Shown here piece by piece: positions 1-7,326 of a stretch of 22,372 bases of DNA (its first letter is position 1; each line of letters begins with the position of its first letter). The notes beneath the pieces are model-generated. The model was not told where the DNA came from. It was given only the letters and a program-made list of their open reading frames with translations, and searched no databases. This DNA comes from Clostridia bacterium (GTDB lineage Bacteria; Bacillota_A; Clostridia; Oscillospirales; Acutalibacteraceae). The position numbers were made by a program, and so were the translations under genes. The stretch is taken from NCBI GenBank assembly GCA_024699005.1, contig JAILQN010000297.1, positions 1-22,372 on the forward strand, read 5' to 3'.

Positions 1-4
1 TGTT

Positions 5-739
5 ATGATAGATATTCATTGCCATATTATATACGGTGTGGATGACGGCGCGTTCGGTCTGTCCGAATCGGTCGAGATGGCAAGGGTCGCTCATGAGAGC
101 GGCACTACAGATATGATCGCAACCCCGCACGCTAACGCTCCCGATCTTGAGCCGAACACCTGGGGAGAAGATCTTGAAAGCCGGCTGGACAAGATAAACA
201 ACGCAATATATAACGCGAATATCCCCGTAACCGTACACCCGGGGCAGGAATTGTTTTGTTCCGGCGATATCGTTAAGCGTGTAAAACAAGGCGAGTTCAT
301 CACCCTTAACAGATCAAGATACATACTCGTTGAATTTGATTTTTATTCATCGATCGAACCCATCCTGGAATACTGCGAGGAACTTGTTTCTATTGGTCTG
401 GTACCGGTGATCGCTCATCCGGAACGTTTCGCCGCCGTCAAGGAAGACGAACAGGCCGCTTACAGGCTGAAAAAACGCGGTTGTCTTCTGCAGGTCAACG
501 CCGGGAGTCTTTTCGGAGCTTTCGGCAGGACATCCGAAAATATAGCGCATGACCTTATGGACGCCGCTGCGGCAGATTTCGTCGCCAGTGACGCGCACAG
601 CCCCTATATGCGTTCTCCTTTTATATCTGATGCGCACGAAATGATCAGCGAGATGTATTCTCCGGATTATGCGGAGCTGCTTCTTCATGATAATCCTGCG
701 ATGGTTCTCGCGGATAAGAAAATCGAATCTTTATACTGA
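5..739 (+). CDS. cpsB: CpsB/Wzh-type PHP tyrosine-protein phosphatase
   Basis: This is a 244-residue protein of the PHP-fold, metal-dependent tyrosine phosphatases that dephosphorylate BY-kinases in Gram-positive capsule operons. The metal-ligand pattern is complete: H5-x-H7, D13/D14 in GVDDGA, H42 in ATPH, E82, H138 in AHPER, and D196 and H198 in SDAHS. Length and the MIDIHCHI start match the family, so the gene looks complete although its ribosome site falls outside the window. It leads directly into the Ig-like protein and the two BY-kinases, which are its expected substrates. By family knowledge it is cytosolic and resets the phosphorylation cycle of the Tyr-rich kinase tails. The family assignment is very secure; the exact substrate is inferred from position. 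Confidence 0.95.
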   Translation: MIDIHCHIIYGVDDGAFGLSESVEMARVAHESGTTDMIATPHANAPDLEPNTWGEDLESRLDKINNAIYNANIPVTVHPGQELFCSGDIVKRVKQGEFITLNRSRYILVEFDFYSSIEPILEYCEELVSIGLVPVIAHPERFAAVKEDEQAAYRLKKRGCLLQVNAGSLFGAFGRTSENIAHDLMDAAAADFVASDAHSPYMRSPFISDAHEMISEMYSPDYAELLLHDNPAMVLADKKIESLY

Positions 740-755
740 GAGGTCGTTTCTTTTG

Positions 756-772
756 CGGGCGGTCAATGCCCG
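756..772 (+). other. Small GC hairpin in the leader of the Ig-like gene
   Basis: CGGGC (756-760) can pair with GCCCG (768-772) around a 7-base loop, just upstream of the GGAGGT ribosome site at 780-785. No T-run follows, so it is not a standard terminator. It could modulate translation or mRNA stability, or be chance. This is the largest gap in the left part of the operon. Confidence 0.3.
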
Positions 773-779
773 ATCCTAC

Positions 780-785
780 GGAGGT
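780..785 (+). promoter_or_regulatory. Ribosome binding site fixing a TTG start at 793
   Basis: GGAGGT lies 7 bases before TTG at 793. An upstream in-frame ATG at 766 would place this site inside the coding region, and an ATG at 802 is too distant at 16 bases. The TTG is therefore the best start. Confidence 0.75.
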
Positions 786-792
786 ATATATA

Positions 793-1617
793 TTGTCATT
801 GATGAGATTGCTGCGGATATCGATTACGGCAGTTTTTGCCGTAACGCTTGTTATATTTGTCAGATACTGGTATCGCAGCCAAATCAAAGCGGATAAGACT
901 ATTCCCAAAATAACGATCGATAACGATATGCTTTTGGTCGACCTTGACGCGACCGAAGAAGATCTGCTTGTCGGCGTGACCGCCTATGATGAGAAAGACC
1001 ACGATCTGACTGACCGCATCATCGTGGAGTCTATCTCTAAATTTACGGAAAAAGGCGTCTGCAAGGTCTATTACGCCGTATGTGATAATGATAATCACGT
1101 GACGAGTGACTTCCGTAAAATCACTTACAAAGGTTATACCTCGCCTAAGTTTACCATGTCGAGGTCTCTTTGCTATTCCCTGCTTGAGACTGTCAACACA
1201 GCGGAAGTTATCGGTGCCGTCGACGTGCTTGACGGAGATATTAGCGGAAATATAATAACTACGTCATCCGATTATGAGTACGGCGTGCCCGGCATATATA
1301 CCGTCAGGGCGGAAGTCAGCAATTCCAAGGGGGACGGCATCGCGATCTCGCTGCCTCTTATCGTGGAGGACCGAAGCGTCAACGCTCCCGTAATCACATT
1401 ATCGGATTATCTTATCTACGTAAAAAAGGGGGAGAGCGTCGATCCCAAACAGTATTTCGTATCGGCTCTTGACAGCTATGACGTGGACGTCTCCGATACT
1501 CTCCGGATGGAGAACGATTTCAATCAGGAGAACGCCGGAACATATTCCTTCCATTATTATGCTGTTGACGCCTTAGGCAGACAGGGACATTCCGTCCTTA
1601 CGGTGGTTGTGGAGTAG
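793..1617 (+). CDS. Membrane-anchored protein with three Ig-like (DUF5011-like) modules
   Basis: This is a 274-residue protein with a short basic N-terminus, one hydrophobic segment at about residues 8-27, and then an all-beta-looking extracellular part. Three modules of about 75 residues can be drawn (about 37-113, 118-192 and 198-274). Each ends in an Ig-like pattern such as GIYTVRAEV or GTYSFHYYAVDALG, and VLDGDIS in module 2 recalls the DG motif of bacterial Ig-like repeats (DUF5011/HYR type). It has no catalytic motif that I recognise. It sits between the phosphatase and the first BY-kinase, and its stop is only 4 bases from the kinase start. A role outside the membrane in sensing or organising the polymer complex is inference. 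The family call rests on residue pattern only. Confidence 0.75.
   Translation: MSLMRLLRISITAVFAVTLVIFVRYWYRSQIKADKTIPKITIDNDMLLVDLDATEEDLLVGVTAYDEKDHDLTDRIIVESISKFTEKGVCKVYYAVCDNDNHVTSDFRKITYKGYTSPKFTMSRSLCYSLLETVNTAEVIGAVDVLDGDISGNIITTSSDYEYGVPGIYTVRAEVSNSKGDGIAISLPLIVEDRSVNAPVITLSDYLIYVKKGESVDPKQYFVSALDSYDVDVSDTLRMENDFNQENAGTYSFHYYAVDALGRQGHSVLTVVVE
1611..1614 (+). promoter_or_regulatory. Ribosome binding site for the first Wzz-kinase, start 1622
   Basis: GGAG overlaps the last codons of the Ig-like gene and lies 7 bases before ATG 1622. This start is better than the in-frame TTG at 1607, which has no site in front of it. Confidence 0.7.
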
Positions 1618-1621
1618 GCCT

Positions 1622-3268
1622 ATGGATAAAAAGAAGACCGAACGGAAGATAGTCATTGAATGGCACAGCCTGTTCCGTGATTTAAGACGCAACATCATTG
1701 TGATAATCATGAGCGTTCTGATCGGGCTTATGGGCGTATACATAATGCGTCAGAGCGTTTATTCGCCCGAATACACCAGCGTCGCGACGCTGGTCGTCAA
1801 CGCCAAGATCGGCAACGCCAACCCTTATGCGAATCTGTCTGTCGCTTCCGAGATGGCAAAGGTATTCGCTGAAGTGTTCGTACAGCCTTCAATGCGCTCG
1901 CGTGCGGCTTCCGCCCTCGGGCAGGGCGGCTTCAGCGGCTCTTTGAGTGCAAATGCCATAAACGGCACGAATCTTTTCCAGGTATCCGTCACCACAAGTG
2001 ATCCGGAGCTGTCTTACAGGGAACTGAAGGCAGTCCTTGAGGTCTATCCTGAAATATCGGATATAGTTTTTGAAAACGCGGTAATCGACGTCATAAAGGA
2101 ACCGGCGCTCGCACATTCTACCTCAAATTCGATGCCGGCATCCAACGCCACTGTTATAATGGCGGTCTGTCTGTTTATATCTATCGGCGGAACGGTGGCG
2201 ATATCCGTGCTGCGCGATACCGTCAAAACGGAAACGTCATTCCCCGAAAAAATCGACGCAAAGCTCTTCGCGGTCATACCTCATGAGCAAAAACCGTTCA
2301 GCATCCAGGATCTGATCAGGAAACAGAAGCGGGGGCTGCTGATAAATGAAAGCTCCGCGGTCAGTCTTCAGTTTTCGGAGAGCTTCCACCGGATCGGCAC
2401 AAGGATAGAATACCTTAAGCGAATGAACGGCAGTAAGGTCTTTGCGGTGCTGAGCGTTGCGGAGAACGAAGGAAAATCCACTGTTGCGGCGAATATAGCG
2501 CTGTCGCTTGCAAGTAAGGGGAGCCGGGTGCTTCTTTTTGATATGGATCAGAAAAAACCGGCGCTTTATAAGCTTTTCGGTCTTGATTATATCAGAGAGT
2601 CGGAGCTCGGCGATCTGCTGTCCGGCAAGCTGTCTCCGAAAGAATACCGTTTCCGCAGGTACAAAAAAACCTCATTGTTATTTGCAGTTAATACAAAGGC
2701 GCATAAGGGATCGGACGAGTGGATTTCCAACGGCGCTGTCGGCAAACTGATCGCTAAACTGCGCGAAAAGTTTGATTATATCATAATCGATACTTCGCCT
2801 ATAAGCGTCAATTCCGCCGTTACGGAGATCATTCAGAATACGGATTCCAGTTTCCTGGTCGTTCGAACCGATACCGTAGCGGTTACGACTATCAATGATA
2901 CAGTCCTGACTATTTCCAATCTCGCTTCGGATTTCGCTGGATGTATTCTCAACGACGTATATCCGGAGTTTACATTTATAGGCAATACCGGTGTCAGCGA
3001 GACCGGCTATTATTACGGCAGAGGCTACGGCAAGTACGGCAAGTACGGCAAGTACGGCAAGTACGGAAAATACGGCAAGTATAACCGATACGGCAAATAC
3101 AGCCGGTACGGCAGATACTCCAGATACAGCCGGTATGCACGGTACAGTAAATACAGTAAGTACGGAAAATACGATAAATACGGCAAATACGGTTCATATA
3201 CGCAGCCTGAGTCGGACGAAAACGAAATTGATACTCCGATAGACGGAGAACCTGAATCTCTTGAATGA
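1622..3268 (+). CDS. Wzz-BY-kinase fusion 1 with a Tyr-ladder C-terminus
   Basis: This 548-residue polysaccharide co-polymerase is fused to a bacterial tyrosine kinase. A Wzz domain lies between transmembrane segments at about 24-42 and 178-197. The cytosolic kinase domain has a P-loop at 278-287 (SVAENEGKST), Walker A' at 304-310 (LLFDMDQ) and Walker B at 385-391 (DYIIIDT). The P-loop lacks the usual Pro-Gly, and the EX2RX2R oligomerisation helix of the family reads ESFHRIGTR (253-261), with the two Arg replaced by His and Gly. The tail at 463-526 has 23 Tyr, 20 of them spaced exactly three apart, and is followed by an acidic end (527-548). By family knowledge it controls chain length and is autophosphorylated on tail tyrosines. 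A fused Wzc-like layout contrasts with the split CapA/CapB pair of many Gram-positives. A second copy follows directly. Confidence 0.92.
   Translation: MDKKKTERKIVIEWHSLFRDLRRNIIVIIMSVLIGLMGVYIMRQSVYSPEYTSVATLVVNAKIGNANPYANLSVASEMAKVFAEVFVQPSMRSRAASALGQGGFSGSLSANAINGTNLFQVSVTTSDPELSYRELKAVLEVYPEISDIVFENAVIDVIKEPALAHSTSNSMPASNATVIMAVCLFISIGGTVAISVLRDTVKTETSFPEKIDAKLFAVIPHEQKPFSIQDLIRKQKRGLLINESSAVSLQFSESFHRIGTRIEYLKRMNGSKVFAVLSVAENEGKSTVAANIALSLASKGSRVLLFDMDQKKPALYKLFGLDYIRESELGDLLSGKLSPKEYRFRRYKKTSLLFAVNTKAHKGSDEWISNGAVGKLIAKLREKFDYIIIDTSPISVNSAVTEIIQNTDSSFLVVRTDTVAVTTINDTVLTISNLASDFAGCILNDVYPEFTFIGNTGVSETGYYYGRGYGKYGKYGKYGKYGKYGKYNRYGKYSRYGRYSRYSRYARYSKYSKYGKYDKYGKYGSYTQPESDENEIDTPIDGEPESLE
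3026..3199 (+). repeat. In-frame 9-bp tandem repeat encoding the Tyr ladder
   Basis: Nineteen 9-base units of the form TAC-GGC-AAG plus a final TAT code for Tyr-(Gly/Ser/Asn/Ala/Asp)-(Lys/Arg). The last unit carries Ser in place of Lys/Arg. The first four units (3026-3061) are identical; later ones diverge at the DNA level but keep Tyr at every third residue. Because the unit is a multiple of three, slippage would change tail length without shifting the frame. Confidence 0.95.
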
Positions 3269-3271
3269 TAT

Positions 3272-3278
3272 GAGGTGA
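3272..3278 (+). promoter_or_regulatory. Ribosome binding site fixing a TTG start at 3284
   Basis: GAGGTGA lies 5 bases before TTG 3284. A GTG at 3275 is in frame but sits inside this site, so TTG 3284 is the more likely start. Confidence 0.7.
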
Positions 3279-3283
3279 ATTTC

Positions 3284-4846
3284 TTGGCGCAGAATAACGG
3301 GCAGACAAATTCTTCTCATCGCAAAAATGATTTTATCCCCTTTTACTTCAGTGATTTTGTAAAGGGGATCAGGCGTTATTGGGCTCTTATCGCTGTGCTG
3401 ACCATTGTTTTCGGCGGCGTAACGTATATCCGCGGCCGCAGAAGCTATTCTCCCCAGTATACCACATCCGCGACATTTACCATAAGCACATCCACGGGCA
3501 CCGGCAGGACCGACGGAGGTATGACTTCTTATTCGTTCTATTATGACAACGCCACATCCACTCAGCTTGCTACTGCGTTCCCGTTCATTCTGTCCAGCAA
3601 TATACTTCAGGACGCGGTATGCGAGGAACTGAATCTTACTTCTCTGCCCGCCAGGCTGTCGGCTTCGTCTGTCTCCGGCTCCAATATGTTCACAATTACC
3701 TGTGTCGGCTCTGATCCGCAGCAGGTATACGATATAATTCGTTGTACTATAGACAAATGCCCGGAAGCTGCGAGATATATCGTCGGCAAAATAAAATTTA
3801 CGATGATAACCAACCCGTATATACCCACTTCGCCCTCCAACAAAAACTCCTACGTCAGGGACGCGCTAAAAATGGGTATGATCGGCGCGTTTATCGGACT
3901 TGCCTGGGTACTTGTTTACTGTGTGTCCCGCAAGACCGTGCGCACACGCGATGAGGTTAATGATAAACTCGGCATAAAGGACCTCGGGACTCTGCCGCAG
4001 GTCAGATTCAAAAGATATAAACAGAAGATAGACCGCTCCGTGCTCTGGACCAATAAAAACGTAGGACGGGGATTTATGGAATCGCTGCGTCTTCTGCGGA
4101 ATAATCTCGTGCATGATCTGAAACCAGAAGAAAAAGCGATCATCGTGACCAGCACTGCTCCCGGCGAGGGCAAGACGACAGTTACGGTCAATATTGCCAT
4201 GGCCGTGGCTGATCTGGGCAAAAAAGTCCTGCTTGTGGACTGGGACATCAGGAATCCCAGCGTTCTGGAAATGCTCGATATCGAACCGAAAAAGGAGGAT
4301 GAGAATGCGGATATCGGATATCGTATAATCCACGTTGAAAAATACGGCATTTCCATACTTTATTTCACGTCGCGCAAAAATTACTGGAAGCGTATGCGTG
4401 CCGAATTCGTGCAGGAGATCATCGATAAACTCCGCTCTTCATACGACCTGATTTTTATAGATACGCCTCCGTGCGGACTGATCTCGGATACGGTTGTCAT
4501 TGCCCAGTGCGCAGACGCGGCGGTCTACGTAGTGCTTCAGGACGCCGTCAGAGTATCCAGAATAAGGGTCGGTATCGATCTTATCCTCAACAGTGACGTC
4601 AGGATCATAGGCTGCGTATTCAACGGCGCAGAGAGCGGTCTTACCGGTTACGGCGATAACTACGGCTACAGCAAATACAATTACTACGGCAAATACGGCT
4701 ACGGCTACGGCGGATACGGCTACGGCTACGGTTACGGTTACGGCGGTTCCTCCAAAGCGTTCTCTCTAAGGCACAGAATAAAATCCTCCCGCAGCAAACA
4801 CAGACATTCCTCCGGTTCAGGTTCTCATGAGAAAAAAGATAACTAA
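3284..4846 (+). CDS. Wzz-BY-kinase fusion 2 with a Gly-Tyr tail
   Basis: This 520-residue protein is the second Wzz-kinase fusion. Transmembrane segments lie at about 33-49 and 195-214, with a Wzz region between them that ends in a Pro-containing stretch (NPYIPTSPSNK). The kinase motifs are canonical: P-loop 290-299 (STAPGEGKTT), Walker A' 316-325 (LLVDWDIRNP), Walker B 388-396 (DLIFIDTPP), and an intact EX2RX2R helix at 266-272 (ESLRLLR). The tail at 456-486 has 14 Tyr in Gly-Tyr repeats, followed by a basic Ser/Arg/Lys/His end (about 491-518). Its role should be chain-length control and a cyclic autophosphorylation reversed by the CpsB homologue. It differs from copy 1 in motif quality and tail charge, so the two may work as a hetero-complex; this is inference. 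Its end overlaps the ABC exporter gene by 20 bases. Confidence 0.94.
   Translation: MAQNNGQTNSSHRKNDFIPFYFSDFVKGIRRYWALIAVLTIVFGGVTYIRGRRSYSPQYTTSATFTISTSTGTGRTDGGMTSYSFYYDNATSTQLATAFPFILSSNILQDAVCEELNLTSLPARLSASSVSGSNMFTITCVGSDPQQVYDIIRCTIDKCPEAARYIVGKIKFTMITNPYIPTSPSNKNSYVRDALKMGMIGAFIGLAWVLVYCVSRKTVRTRDEVNDKLGIKDLGTLPQVRFKRYKQKIDRSVLWTNKNVGRGFMESLRLLRNNLVHDLKPEEKAIIVTSTAPGEGKTTVTVNIAMAVADLGKKVLLVDWDIRNPSVLEMLDIEPKKEDENADIGYRIIHVEKYGISILYFTSRKNYWKRMRAEFVQEIIDKLRSSYDLIFIDTPPCGLISDTVVIAQCADAAVYVVLQDAVRVSRIRVGIDLILNSDVRIIGCVFNGAESGLTGYGDNYGYSKYNYYGKYGYGYGGYGYGYGYGYGGSSKAFSLRHRIKSSRSKHRHSSGSGSHEKKDN
4649..4747 (+). repeat. In-frame Gly-Tyr codon repeat
   Basis: Alternating GGC/GGT and TAC codons, most regular as 6-base units at 4694-4747, encode the Gly-Tyr tail of the second kinase. 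As in the first kinase, length change by slippage would stay in frame. Confidence 0.85.
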
Positions 4847-6536
4847 AAGGCACGTCTATAAGTTCCGGCGGGAATGGAAATGGATATTCGGTTATATAAA
4901 GAAATACCGGCTGATCATTTTTGTTTATATCCTTTTCGGAATCGTCGGATCGGTTATTTCCGTAGGCGGATCGCTTGCATCAAAATTCCTTATAGACGCC
5001 GTTATGTCCCGCGAAAAAACAGTACTGTTCCGGTCGGCGGCGGTCGTGGTTGCCCTTCTGGTCGCGCAGATACTGTTTCAGGCGCTGATACAAAGGGTGA
5101 CGGCAGTTCTCAATACCCGTGTTACCAACGACCTGCGGAACGATATTTTCAAAAAAGTCGTGCTTTCCGATTGGGAAAAAATAGGTTCGTTCCATTCCGG
5201 CGAACTTCTTAACAGGCTTGAGGGCGACGTTTCTTCCGTTGCTTCCGGTGTTACGAGCTTTATTCCAAGCGTATTTTCAAAAGCCCTGATGTTCATTATG
5301 TCGTTCGCTGTTGTTATGTATTACGACACAGTAATGGCATTCCTCGCGCTTCTGAGCGCGCCTTTCTTCGTTCTGTCGTCAAAGTTCCTTGTAACCACGA
5401 TACGTAAATTCAACAGGGAAACGCGCGAGATGAACGGGAAAGTGCTGTCTTTTTCCGAAGAAGTCCTGCGCAATCTCCAGTTCGTCAAAGCATTTGACCT
5501 GACCAGACGTTATATAGAATTATTCCGTGAACTGACTGAAAAATACAGATCGGTACGTCTGAAATACGAGAAATTCAATATGCTTATGACTATGGTACTC
5601 TCACTTCTGGGAGTACTGGTTTCCTACTCCTGTTACGGCTGGGCGGTATACAGACTCTGGCAGGGTGTGATCACGGTAGGAACGTTGACGCTGTTCCTGC
5701 AGATCTCCGGTTCGCTGACTTCGTCGTTCTCATCTCTCGCTTCTCTCGCTCCGAGTATGGTCTCGATCGCCACAGGCGCCGGAAGGATAATGGAGATAAC
5801 CCGCTTCGGAGAGGAACAGGATCCCGATGCAGAGCGCGCAGCCGGACTGCTGAAGTCTGCCGGTTCCGGTGTCAACGTAGTAATACGGGGTTTGACTTTC
5901 GCGTATTTCCGTTCGGGCAGAAATGTGCTTGAGAATATCGATCTTACGGTCCGTCCCGGCGACAGGCTTGCCGTTGTGGGGCGCTCCGGCAACGGTAAGA
6001 CAACGTTTTTAAAGCTTCTTCTGGGACTGCTGCATCCCACCTCCGGCGGAATAACGCTGGAAGTTGACGGCGAGACGATCGAAGTTTCCGACAGCACAAG
6101 GAGGTTTTTCTCCTACGTGCCGCAGGAGAGCAGTCTTTTTGCCGGCACTGTGGCTGAAAATCTTCGGATCGTTGCGCCGCAGGCGTCGGATGATGATATC
6201 ATGAAGGTCCTTCGCCTTGCGTGTATCGACGACTTCGTTTCCGCGCAGCCGGACGGACTGGAGTTTATGATCGGAGAGAGCGGGGACAATCTCTCGCGCG
6301 GGCAGCTGCAGCGCTTTCTTATTGCAAGGGCTATTCTGCGCGACGCTCCGATCATACTTCTGGATGAGGCTACCAGCGCTCTTGATCCTCAGACTGAGAC
6401 AACTGTGCTCTCCAATATCATTCATGACGACCCGAAAAAGATAGTTATACTGACCACACATAAAAAAAGCGTTCTGAAACACTGCACAAGAATATACAGA
6501 GTGACTGAAGACGGTAATTTTGAAGAAACGGACTGA
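4827..6536 (+). CDS. MsbA/PglK-like ABC exporter (fused membrane and ATPase domains)
   Basis: This 569-residue half-transporter has about six transmembrane helices (about 28-315) followed by an ATPase domain. The ATPase has Walker A 385-392 (GRSGNGKT), Q-loop Gln433, signature LSRGQ at 489-493 (Arg in place of the usual Gly), Walker B 508-514 (PIILLDE), D-loop SALD and switch His545. The size is typical for a homodimeric exporter of the MsbA/PglK type. Its start lies inside the end of the second kinase gene, which suggests translational coupling. The cluster also holds a Wzy-like polymerase but no visible Wzx, so a PglK-like flipping of the lipid-linked repeat unit is plausible; export of another substrate cannot be excluded. 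Fold and mechanism are certain; the cargo is inferred. Confidence 0.9.
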   Translation: MRKKITKRHVYKFRREWKWIFGYIKKYRLIIFVYILFGIVGSVISVGGSLASKFLIDAVMSREKTVLFRSAAVVVALLVAQILFQALIQRVTAVLNTRVTNDLRNDIFKKVVLSDWEKIGSFHSGELLNRLEGDVSSVASGVTSFIPSVFSKALMFIMSFAVVMYYDTVMAFLALLSAPFFVLSSKFLVTTIRKFNRETREMNGKVLSFSEEVLRNLQFVKAFDLTRRYIELFRELTEKYRSVRLKYEKFNMLMTMVLSLLGVLVSYSCYGWAVYRLWQGVITVGTLTLFLQISGSLTSSFSSLASLAPSMVSIATGAGRIMEITRFGEEQDPDAERAAGLLKSAGSGVNVVIRGLTFAYFRSGRNVLENIDLTVRPGDRLAVVGRSGNGKTTFLKLLLGLLHPTSGGITLEVDGETIEVSDSTRRFFSYVPQESSLFAGTVAENLRIVAPQASDDDIMKVLRLACIDDFVSAQPDGLEFMIGESGDNLSRGQLQRFLIARAILRDAPIILLDEATSALDPQTETTVLSNIIHDDPKKIVILTTHKKSVLKHCTRIYRVTEDGNFEETD

Positions 6537-6543
6537 ATCCAAA

Positions 6544-7326
6544 ATGAGGCTTATTGATTGGGATGCTCTTCCAGATGATATGAAGAATGACAAGGTAAGG
6601 ATATACTATGACATTCTTCAGAAAAAGAAACGGACCCTTATAATCAAAAGAGCGTTCGATATCTGCGCATCGCTGTTTCTGCTTATTGTTCTTTCTCCTG
6701 TGCTCCTCGTTGCCGCCATTGCAATAAAGATGGAATCCTCCGGGCCCGTGATGTACCGTCAGGTGCGAAAGACCCAGTACGAACGCGACTTCAGTATCCA
6801 CAAGCTTCGCTCGATGTATCAGAATTCCGACAGTGAACATCTGCTCACCATGAAAAACGACAGCCGTGTGACAAAAGTCGGCGCAATTTTAAGAAAAACA
6901 AAAATAGATGAATTCGGTCAGCTTATAGACGTTCTTAAGGGAGATATGACTTTTGTCGGAGTGCGTCCTCAGGTACAGAAATACGTCGACTGCTACACCG
7001 ATGAGATGAGAGCGACATTTCTTCTGCCCGCCGGTATAACCTCTCTGGCAAGCATCTATTACCGCAACGAGAATGACCTTCTGGAGTCGGCTGAAGACAT
7101 GGATGAGTTATATCTCGCAGAAATACTACCGGATAAAATGAATTATAATCTTCTGGGTATAAAAAAACTCAGTCTGCGGTACGACCTGAAAATAATCCTT
7201 ATGACCGTATTATGCGTTTTGGGGAAAGATTATAAGCCGGCGAAACAGGTTTACAGCGAAGTATTTGCCGATAATAACATTAACGCACGAAAAGAAAAAA
7301 ACTCCGGAGGTGGCGCCGATGAGTAA
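6544..7326 (+). CDS. Priming sugar-phosphate transferase (bacterial sugar transferase, PglC/CpsE type)
   Basis: This 260-residue monotopic phosphoglycosyl transferase should load the first sugar-1-phosphate onto undecaprenyl phosphate. It has a basic N-terminus, one membrane helix at about 43-62 (LFLLIVLSPVLLV), then the SSGPVMYRQ stretch and the catalytic D122-E123 in KIDEFGQLIDVLKGD, followed by FVGVRPQV. It lacks the long N-terminal membrane domain of WbaP/CpsE, so it is of the short type with a C-terminal extension. The ATG at 6544 gives the expected N-terminus (MRLIDWDALP); a TTG at 6520 in the same frame is possible but less family-like. Neither start has a strong ribosome site. It follows the exporter and overlaps the next GT4 by 8 bases. 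The sugar is not readable from sequence. Confidence 0.93.
   Translation: MRLIDWDALPDDMKNDKVRIYYDILQKKKRTLIIKRAFDICASLFLLIVLSPVLLVAAIAIKMESSGPVMYRQVRKTQYERDFSIHKLRSMYQNSDSEHLLTMKNDSRVTKVGAILRKTKIDEFGQLIDVLKGDMTFVGVRPQVQKYVDCYTDEMRATFLLPAGITSLASIYYRNENDLLESAEDMDELYLAEILPDKMNYNLLGIKKLSLRYDLKIILMTVLCVLGKDYKPAKQVYSEVFADNNINARKEKNSGGGADE
7306..7312 (+). promoter_or_regulatory. Ribosome binding site for the GT4 gene, start 7319
   Basis: GGAGGTG lies 6 bases before ATG 7319 and inside the end of the priming transferase gene. It excludes the in-frame upstream start at 7265. Confidence 0.8.

Noticed and set aside
3026..3199. Tandem repeats as a CRISPR array or non-coding satellite
   Set aside because: The 9-base units have no spacers and encode the kinase tail in frame.
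2991..3308. Other-frame and antisense open frames over the Tyr-repeat region (Ala-Ser-Thr and Arg-Cys rich)
   Set aside because: They are by-products of the 9-base coding repeat, which keeps any frame open. No start site or family pattern supports them.
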